A stretch of DNA of 15,171 bases from Candidatus Uhrbacteria bacterium RIFOXYA2_FULL_40_9 (GTDB lineage: Bacteria > Patescibacteriota > Patescibacteriia > UBA9934 > GWF2-40-263). A program made the position numbers and the translations under genes. This document shows, piece by piece, positions 6,030 through 11,798 of this stretch; the first letter of the stretch is position 1; each line of letters opens with the position of its first letter. The notes beneath the pieces are model-generated. The model searched no databases. It was not told the origin of the DNA and saw only the letters and a list, made by a program, of their open reading frames with translations. The DNA lies in contig MGEY01000007.1 of assembly GCA_001791615.1 (NCBI GenBank), positions 350 through 15,520 on the forward strand. The letters run 5' to 3'.

Positions 6030-7163
6030 ATGAGGATTGTCTTTATTGGACAAAAAGGTTTAGAAATTGGAGAAAGTGGAGGAGGAGTTGAACAACACGT
6101 AAGTCATCTTGCGCATCTTTTGGCGCAACGTGGACATCACATAACCGTGTATGCACGCAAGCGGTATGGTTCAACATATCTTCATGATGAACCAAACATT
6201 CATGTTAAATATCTTCCAACCATTCATCGCAAAAATCTTGAAGCGATCTTTCATACGATTTTAGCAACGATTGATGTTTTGTTTCGTTCTTATGACATTA
6301 TTCACTATCATGGGGTCGGACCTTCAACAGTTGCATGGATTCCTCGTTTATTCAAACGCCGTGCGCGCACAATCGTAACGTTTCATTCTCAAGATCGGTT
6401 TCATCGAAAATGGAGTTGGTTCGCGCGTCAGTATTTACATTTAGGTGAATGGACCGCGTGTTGGTTCCCTCATGCCACGATTTGTGTGAGTCATGGAATT
6501 CAACTTTATGTGCGTGATCACTATCATCGTCAAATCATCTATATTCCAAATGGAGTTGATATTCAGGAAGTGCAAGAAGATTATCTTCTTCGACAATTTC
6601 ACTTGCAATCAAAGAAGTATTTATTAAATGTTAGTCGACTTGTTCCACACAAAGGGCAACACTACCTTCTTGAAGCCTATGCACGGTTAGTTGAGCTTAT
6701 GCCAAAGCGCATGCAAGAGATGGATTTGGTTTTTGTTGGTGCTCATTCTTATACCATTGAATATGAGCGTCAACTTCAGACATTAGCTACAGGTAATCCT
6801 CACATTCATTTTTTAGGTCATCGCAGTGGAGAAGAGCTAAAACAATTGTTTGCTCATGCTTATCTTTATGTGCAACCTTCAGAATCAGAGGGGTTATCAG
6901 TTGTTGTTTTAGAAGCGATGAGTTATGGAGTGCCTGTGCTTGTTTCTGACATTCAGCCAAATCTTGAAGCTATGAAGCACACAGGATTTTCTTTCAAAAA
7001 TAAAGATGTTGATGATTTAACGCGAGCTCTACGTGAACTTCTTGATCGGCCAGAGTTGATTGCACGCGCAGGAACAGAAGTCAAAGAAATGATGCACTAT
7101 CATTTTAATTGGCAAGTGATTGGGGATCATACAGAGATAGTTTATAGAAGTGTTCGTCATTAG
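6030..7163 (+). CDS. GT4-family glycosyltransferase
   Basis: A 377-residue GT-B fold transferase that moves a sugar from a nucleotide donor to a glycan or lipid acceptor, probably for surface polysaccharide. The N-terminal half opens with MRIVFIGQKGLE and the glycine-rich GESGGGVEQHVSHLAHLL, then HYHGVGPS and TFHSQDRFHRKW. The C-terminal half has IPNGVD, NVSRLVPHKGQHYLLEAYARL, and the donor-binding E-x7-E motif with E287 and E295 in ESEGLSVVVLEAMSYGVPVLVSD. The frame stays open upstream to 5961, but that extension is made of the GACCCCAG-flank sequence and the family begins at MRIVFIG, so ATG 6030 is chosen. Donor and acceptor cannot be read from sequence. It stands alone between two repeat regions. 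Confidence 0.88.
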   Translation: MRIVFIGQKGLEIGESGGGVEQHVSHLAHLLAQRGHHITVYARKRYGSTYLHDEPNIHVKYLPTIHRKNLEAIFHTILATIDVLFRSYDIIHYHGVGPSTVAWIPRLFKRRARTIVTFHSQDRFHRKWSWFARQYLHLGEWTACWFPHATICVSHGIQLYVRDHYHRQIIYIPNGVDIQEVQEDYLLRQFHLQSKKYLLNVSRLVPHKGQHYLLEAYARLVELMPKRMQEMDLVFVGAHSYTIEYERQLQTLATGNPHIHFLGHRSGEELKQLFAHAYLYVQPSESEGLSVVVLEAMSYGVPVLVSDIQPNLEAMKHTGFSFKNKDVDDLTRALRELLDRPELIARAGTEVKEMMHYHFNWQVIGDHTEIVYRSVRH

Positions 7164-7190
7164 GTTTCTTTTTTTAAATTTGCGAATTTT

Positions 7191-7520
7191 TGTTATTCCG
7201 ATCAAGAACATAACTCCCTCTGTCTTCCCGATCAAGAACATAACTCCCTCTGTCTTCCCGATCAAGAACATAACTCCCTCTGTCTTCCCGATCAAGAACA
7301 TAACTCCCTCTGTCTTCCCGAGCGAGAACATAACCCTCTCTGTCATCCCGAGCGAGAACATAACTCTCTCTGTCTTCCCGAGCGAGAACATAACCCCCTC
7401 TGTCTTCCCGATTAAGAACATAACCCCCTCTGTCTTCCCGATCAAGAACATAACCCTCTCTGTCTTCCCGATCAAGAACATAACCCCCTCTGTCTTCCCG
7501 ATCAAGAACATAACCCTCTC
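7191..7520 (+). repeat. Tandem array of eleven 30-bp repeats
   Basis: Units begin TGTCTTCCCG, continue with ATCAAG or AGCGAG, then AACATAAC and a pyrimidine tract ending CTC. In an equivalent register, the four units at 7201-7320 are identical; later ones vary at ATCAAG/ATTAAG/AGCGAG and at C/T positions in the tract. There are no unique spacers, so it is not CRISPR. The array runs without a break into the palindromic element at 7521, whose head TGTCTTCCCGAGCGAG is the same as the head of the repeat. Together with the element it fills the 528-base stretch 7164-7691, in which I see no convincing gene. Confidence 0.95.
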
Positions 7521-7608
7521 TGTCTTCCCGAGCGAGGTTATCGTCGAGCCGAGGGATCTCATGTAACTTGAGATTCTATCTGGCTTTCAGGCCGGACTTA
7601 GAATGACA
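7521..7608. repeat. 88-bp palindromic dispersed-type element
   Basis: It begins TGTCTTCCCGAGCGAGG and ends TTAGAATGACA, so the outer ends are imperfect inverted copies. Inside are two hairpins: ATCTCA (7556-7561) with TGAGAT (7569-7574), and TCTGGC with GCCGGA around CTTTCAG (7579-7596 region). The layout, TGTCATCCCGAGCGA...GGGATCTC...GAATGACA, is a type of palindromic repeat I have seen scattered through several bacterial groups. Its genome copy number cannot be seen here. Confidence 0.65.
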
Positions 7609-7644
7609 GAATAAAGAATAACAAAAATAAACTAATACTGATGT

Positions 7645-7673
7645 TTTACAGTCGCACAGGTGTTTCCTACATA
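7645..7673 (+). promoter_or_regulatory. Possible promoter of the P-type ATPase
   Basis: TTTACA at 7645-7650 and TACATA at 7668-7673 are 17 bases apart, placing the transcription start near 7680. If real, the upstream in-frame ATG at 7641 is not in the message and ATG 7692 is the start. Confidence 0.35.
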
Positions 7674-7691
7674 TCAAAAAATTCATTGACT

Positions 7692-10373
7692 ATGCAATCT
7701 ATGCAACAAAATGGTTTTATCTGGCACGAAGAAACAGTTGAAGAATGTTTACGAGTGCTTGAAACACAAAAAGAAGGTCTTTCTTCTCCAAAGGCTTTAA
7801 GCCGTATTCAGGATTTTGGAAAGAATGAGTTACCTCGAGAAAAAGTCGCTCCTTGGTGGAGGGTCTTGGTTCAACAGTTTATTGGCCCTATGGTCATGGT
7901 GCTTGTTGTTGCGGCTTTGCTTTCTGCCATTTTACAAGAATGGGTTGATACTTCTGTGATTGTCGCGGCTATTCTTCTCAACACCACCATTGGTTTTTTT
8001 CAAGAATACAAAGCAAATAAATCTCTTGAGCAATTACGTTCTCTTGTGCAACCCAAAGCCATGGTTCGACGAGATGGGAAAGATAAGGAAATAGATGCAC
8101 AGTTACTTGTTCCAGGTGATCTTCTTGTCTTACAAACAGGTGATCAAGTGACAGCGGATGCTCGAATCATTGAACTTTCAAATTTGGAAATAAACGAAGC
8201 AGCTTTAACAGGGGAATCCATGCCGATCAAAAAGAAATTTGTGGCTTTGAGTGTGGGAACGGTTCTTGCAGAAAGAGTAAATATGGTTTATGCGGGAACG
8301 AATGTGGTTGCTGGTCATGCGCTCGCAGTGATTGTTGCCACAGGTCTTAATACAGAAATTGGAAAGATTGCTCAACTAGTCAAAGAAGCAAAGGAAACAA
8401 AAACTCCTCTTCAAGTCCAACTTCAACGATTAGCAAAATGGTTATCCATTTTTATTGTGATCGCTATTTGCTTGCTTTTCCTTTTAGGAATCATGACAAA
8501 TCGTGGATGGTTTGAAATGATTGAGCTTAGCATTGCTCTTGCAGTTGCTGCGATTCCAGAAGGGCTTTTACTTTCTGTGACGGTTGTGCTTGCGATTGGC
8601 ATGCAACGTATATTAAAACGAAAGTCTTTGGTGCGTCGATTGATTGCGGCAGAAACCTTAGGAAGTGTTTCTGTAATCTGTTCTGATAAAACAGGGACGA
8701 TTACAGAAGGAGAAATGCGAGTAGTTCGTATAGCCACATTTGAACAAGAGAAGGATTTTACAAAGGCGAACACCCCTTTTTCTTCAACAGAAGAGAAAAT
8801 AATAGATATTTGTTTGTTATGTAATGATGCAGCTGTGAGTCAAAGGGATGGGGAAAATCGAGAGTTCCGAGGAAGTTCAACAGAACGTGCTTTACTGATG
8901 GCTGGATATCAAGCAGGAAAAGATGTTCTTGTTCTAAAGAAAGAAAATTTACGGCTTGCAGAGATTCCTTTCGATTCAGCACATAAATTTATGGCAACCA
9001 TTCACTCTTGGAATGGAAAAGGGGCCTTGTTGATGAAGGGTGCTCCTGAAAAAGTGCTTGCCTCTTGTTCACAGATTGAACAGAACGGAGAAACAAGAGT
9101 GATCGATTTAATTACAAAAGAACAATTAGAAAAAACAGCTGAATCTTTGACAGAGGAAGGTTTGCGTTTAATTGCTATCGCTTATAAACCCATTAAACAA
9201 AAAAATGAAATTGCTTCTGCCGATTTGCAAGAACTTTTCTTTTTGGGATTTGTTTGTTTGCGTGATCCACTTCGAAAAGAGGCAAAGGAACAAATTGAGA
9301 TTGCAAAAAAAGCAGGTGTGCGAACCGTGATTATTACAGGCGATCATCCAAAAACCGCACAAGCCATTGGGCGAGAAGCAGGGATTGTGACTTCTGCAGA
9401 ACAAGTTGTCGTTGGATTAGACTTAGATGCTTGGAGTGATAAAGAATTACAAGAACGCGTTCCTTTTATCACCATTTATGCGCGTGTAGAGCCTCGGCAT
9501 AAAATTCGTATTGTGAATGCATGGAAAGCCAGAGGAGAAGTGGTTGCCATGACAGGTGATGGAGTGAATGACGCCCCGGCACTTAAGGCTGCAGATATTG
9601 GGGTAGCACTCGGATCTGGAACAGAGGTGGCAAAACAATCTTCAGATCTTGTTCTTTTGAATAATGATCTTGGAACAATTACAGCAGCGATTGAACAAGG
9701 AAGAGTGATTTTTGATAATATTCGAAAGATTGTAATTTATTTACTTACTAGCAGTTTCACTGAAATCATTTTAATAGGAGGCGCTATTCTTTTTGGTTAT
9801 CCAACTCCTTTGCTTGCGGTGCATATTCTTTGGATCAATATTGTGCAAGATAGTTTTCCTTCCATGGCTTTGACTCTTGATCCAGGGGACCCTGATATTT
9901 TGTCACAACCTCCACGCCCTCGTTCTGAACCTGTTCTGAACAAAGAATCTCTTACGATTATTTTCTTTGTTGGACTCATCTCTGATATGGTTCTTTTCTT
10001 TCTCTTCCTTTGGTACCTTGCGACAACACAGGATGTCGCTCTTGCAAGAACTGTCATGTTTATTGCTGTTGGACTCAATGCGTTGTTGTATGTCTTTGCG
10101 ATTCGTAGTTTGCATCGAAGTATTTTCCGCATGAATCCATTTTCAAATCCTTGGTTGATTGGAGGTGTGGTGTTTGGATTCGGATTTATGTTTTTCGCTC
10201 TCTTTGTTCCTTTTATGAAAGAAGCATTTGCTTTAGAGCCATTACGCTTGTTCGACTGGGGAATTTTGCTTATTATGGGAGTGCTTAAAGTTGGAGCCAT
10301 TGAAGTAGTAAAATGTTGGTTTAATAGGAAAAGCAGATTGATTCATATAACAAAAACACTTGGTGTCTCTTGA
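7692..10373 (+). CDS. P-type cation-transporting ATPase, calcium-pump (P2) type
   Basis: An 893-residue ion pump that couples ATP hydrolysis, through an aspartyl-phosphate, to cation movement across the membrane. An N-terminal cation-ATPase domain (WHEETVEECLRVL...GLS...RIQDFGKNELP) precedes the actuator TGES (173-176). M4 carries PEGL (289-292), followed by the phosphorylation site SDKTGT with D332. The nucleotide domain has MKGAPE, then TGDHPKTAQAIG and the hinge TGDGVNDAPALKAADIGVALG (D623, D627). M5-M6 carry SSFTEII and LWINIVQDSFPSMALTLDP, comparable to the calcium-pump NLVTDGLPA. PEGL and the M6 N...D pair suggest Ca, but M5 lacks the Asn of SERCA-type sites, so ion choice is uncertain. 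About ten membrane segments fit the class. An in-frame ATG at 7641 would add 17 residues with no family match; 7701 is a further option. Confidence 0.92.
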   Translation: MQSMQQNGFIWHEETVEECLRVLETQKEGLSSPKALSRIQDFGKNELPREKVAPWWRVLVQQFIGPMVMVLVVAALLSAILQEWVDTSVIVAAILLNTTIGFFQEYKANKSLEQLRSLVQPKAMVRRDGKDKEIDAQLLVPGDLLVLQTGDQVTADARIIELSNLEINEAALTGESMPIKKKFVALSVGTVLAERVNMVYAGTNVVAGHALAVIVATGLNTEIGKIAQLVKEAKETKTPLQVQLQRLAKWLSIFIVIAICLLFLLGIMTNRGWFEMIELSIALAVAAIPEGLLLSVTVVLAIGMQRILKRKSLVRRLIAAETLGSVSVICSDKTGTITEGEMRVVRIATFEQEKDFTKANTPFSSTEEKIIDICLLCNDAAVSQRDGENREFRGSSTERALLMAGYQAGKDVLVLKKENLRLAEIPFDSAHKFMATIHSWNGKGALLMKGAPEKVLASCSQIEQNGETRVIDLITKEQLEKTAESLTEEGLRLIAIAYKPIKQKNEIASADLQELFFLGFVCLRDPLRKEAKEQIEIAKKAGVRTVIITGDHPKTAQAIGREAGIVTSAEQVVVGLDLDAWSDKELQERVPFITIYARVEPRHKIRIVNAWKARGEVVAMTGDGVNDAPALKAADIGVALGSGTEVAKQSSDLVLLNNDLGTITAAIEQGRVIFDNIRKIVIYLLTSSFTEIILIGGAILFGYPTPLLAVHILWINIVQDSFPSMALTLDPGDPDILSQPPRPRSEPVLNKESLTIIFFVGLISDMVLFFLFLWYLATTQDVALARTVMFIAVGLNALLYVFAIRSLHRSIFRMNPFSNPWLIGGVVFGFGFMFFALFVPFMKEAFALEPLRLFDWGILLIMGVLKVGAIEVVKCWFNRKSRLIHITKTLGVS

Positions 10374-10415
10374 ATAAGATTATTATCAAAACATTAATCA
10401 TCTATCCTATCTCTT

Positions 10416-10565
10416 ATGACCAAAACGCATTCTCGAGGCGAGGCAAAATACATTCGAAGACAAAAAGCTCTTATTCGAAAAAGTGCCAAAAACAAAGAAG
10501 AACAAGAACGATTAATTCGTGAGTTGTTGAATACTCTTCAACCATCACAAAAATTACATGCATAA
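10416..10565 (+). CDS. 49-residue basic protein, coupled to the translin-family gene
   Basis: The short frame starts MTKTHSRGEAKYIRRQKALI and ends LQPSQKLHA. About a third of its residues are Lys or Arg, concentrated in the first 30, with a helical acidic-basic stretch KNKEEQERLIRELL after it. It could bind nucleic acid or act as a small ribosome- or RNA-associated factor, but no family is recognised. It lies 42 bases after the ATPase stop and overlaps the next gene by 8 bases (its last codons contain the next ATG), a typical coupling junction. No Shine-Dalgarno is visible. The overlap, the fitting codon use and the coherent charge pattern are the support for it being real. Confidence 0.6.
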   Translation: MTKTHSRGEAKYIRRQKALIRKSAKNKEEQERLIRELLNTLQPSQKLHA

Positions 10566-11127
10566 ACCAACCGTTTTTATCTCGATTCAAAAGCGTTATC
10601 ATGCGCGTTCTCTTTTACGTCGAGGAGTGATTGAACAAGCGAACCAAGCATTGAGTTATTCAAAACAAGCCATCTTTGCTTTTCATCGTGAAGAAATGGA
10701 TGCAGGAAAAAAGAAGTTAGAACAAGCGAATAAATTGTTTCTTGAATGTGAAAAACATATAAAGAAATTTCCTGATCTCAAAGAAGGGGCTTATAAAGCT
10801 GCTTTGGAAGAATATGCTGAAGCTTTGTTATTCCAACAATATTTAGAAAATGGAAAAATTGGATCAATTGATCCACGTGCCATGGAAGAAACGTGTTATC
10901 TTGGAGGACTTTGCGATATGACGGGAGAAATTGTGCGTTATGCCATGTTGAATGTGACAAAAGGGAGACCAGAGAAAGTGGAGCATGCGTTCGAGACTGT
11001 AGAAATGGTGATTGATTTTTTGTTAGAAATTGATTTAACAGGCTACTTACGAACAAAGTTTGATCAAGCAAAAAATAATCTCCGTCGTTTAGAACAGGTT
11101 CTATATGATTTGAGTTTACGTTCTTAA
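10558..11127 (+). CDS. Translin-family RNA/ssDNA-binding protein
   Basis: 189 residues, almost wholly helical, matching the translin/TRAX family (in eukaryotes the C3PO RNase components; archaeal members form similar octameric shells). Clear marks are the basic N-terminal segment KRYHARSLLRRGV (12-24), EEYAEA (84-89), YLGGLCDMTGEIVRYA (114-129), and the C-terminal LTGYLRTKFDQAKNNLRRLE (160-179). In human TRAX the catalytic acids include an E-x-x-E pair; E85 and E88 here have the same spacing and D159 is a candidate third acid, so RNase activity is possible but is inference. The start overlaps the preceding 49-residue gene by 8 bases and the stop is six bases from the next gene. Translin homologues are uncommon in bacteria, so its place in a cluster ending with wall-synthesis genes is unusual. 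Confidence 0.82.
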   Translation: MHKPTVFISIQKRYHARSLLRRGVIEQANQALSYSKQAIFAFHREEMDAGKKKLEQANKLFLECEKHIKKFPDLKEGAYKAALEEYAEALLFQQYLENGKIGSIDPRAMEETCYLGGLCDMTGEIVRYAMLNVTKGRPEKVEHAFETVEMVIDFLLEIDLTGYLRTKFDQAKNNLRRLEQVLYDLSLRS

Positions 11128-11133
11128 GATTTT

Positions 11134-11796
11134 ATGTCTGTTACACGTGTCACAGCTATTATTCCTGCCTATAATGAAGAAGTCACTCTTGGTCGTGTCA
11201 TTTCCACTTTGAAAGAGAGTTCTTTATTTGATGAGATTCTTGTAGTCTCAGATGGTTCTACAGATCAGACCGTGGAAGTTGCAACACAAGCAGGTATTCG
11301 TGTAATCGCACAGAAAAAAAATTGTGGAAAAGGAGAAACAATGATTGTAGGGGTAGAAAATACTTCTGCTCAGATCATTGTTTTTTTTGATGCAGATTTG
11401 CTTGGTCTCACAGTGAGGCATATTGAGCAACTCGTTTTGCCGGTTTTAAAAGGAGAAAAAGCCATGAATGTTGGAATGCGTGATCGAGGCTGGTTTTGGA
11501 CACGGTTTGCACAACATCTCCCCCTGATTAGTGGAGAGCGGGCATTGCGTCGAGAAATATTTGAAGGAGTGCCGCCAAAGATGATGAAAGGATTTATGGT
11601 GGAATCAGCTCTTAATTATTATTGTCGAACAAGAAAACTTGTTTACGGAAGCGTGATTCTTCACGGGCTTTCTATTCGACGAAAATATCAGAAAGTTGGT
11701 TGGGTTAAAGGAATGATAGGGTATTTAAAGATGACATCACAAATTATTAAAAGTATTTTTCTTGTGCGTTTCGCTCGTTTGTTTGGTTTATTTTAA
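11134..11796 (+). CDS. GT2-family glycosyltransferase
   Basis: A 220-residue GT-A fold transferase of the dolichyl-phosphate-mannose-synthase-like kind. AIIPAYNEE (8-16), VVSDGSTDQT (37-46), GKGETM (65-70) and the metal-binding DAD (86-88) are the donor-site motifs, and ISGERALRRE (132-141) is the acceptor-side helix seen in this family. The C-terminal 50 residues are basic and hydrophobic and probably bind the membrane face; no true membrane-spanning pair follows. A role in making a polyprenyl-phosphate sugar or a glycolipid is likely, but the sugar is not evident. Six bases separate it from the translin gene and two from the murL-murD gene, so all are probably read as one operon. Confidence 0.87.
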   Translation: MSVTRVTAIIPAYNEEVTLGRVISTLKESSLFDEILVVSDGSTDQTVEVATQAGIRVIAQKKNCGKGETMIVGVENTSAQIIVFFDADLLGLTVRHIEQLVLPVLKGEKAMNVGMRDRGWFWTRFAQHLPLISGERALRREIFEGVPPKMMKGFMVESALNYYCRTRKLVYGSVILHGLSIRRKYQKVGWVKGMIGYLKMTSQIIKSIFLVRFARLFGLF

Positions 11797-11798
11797 TT

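Noticed and set aside
7191..7530. CRISPR array
   Set aside because: The 30-base units are contiguous with no unique spacers, and no cas-like gene is near.
7029..7566. Repeat-protein genes on either strand (10-residue repeats such as NITPSVFPIK or GKTEGVMFLI)
   Set aside because: Both strands stay open only because the unit is 30 bases long. There is no ribosome binding site, the frames run into the glycosyltransferase gene or the palindromic element, and differences between copies are not mainly synonymous.
7641..7691. Upstream start of the P-type ATPase
   Set aside because: The extra 17 residues have no family match, and a possible promoter lies inside this stretch.
9797..10300. Long minus-strand reading frame within the P-type ATPase
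   Set aside because: It lies opposite a well-supported conserved gene, has no recognisable motifs and no ribosome binding site.
10370..10415. Promoter for the translin operon
   Set aside because: TTGAAT and ATTAAT are 17 bases apart, but the -10 lacks the leading TA and no better pair exists. Readthrough from the ATPase gene is as likely.
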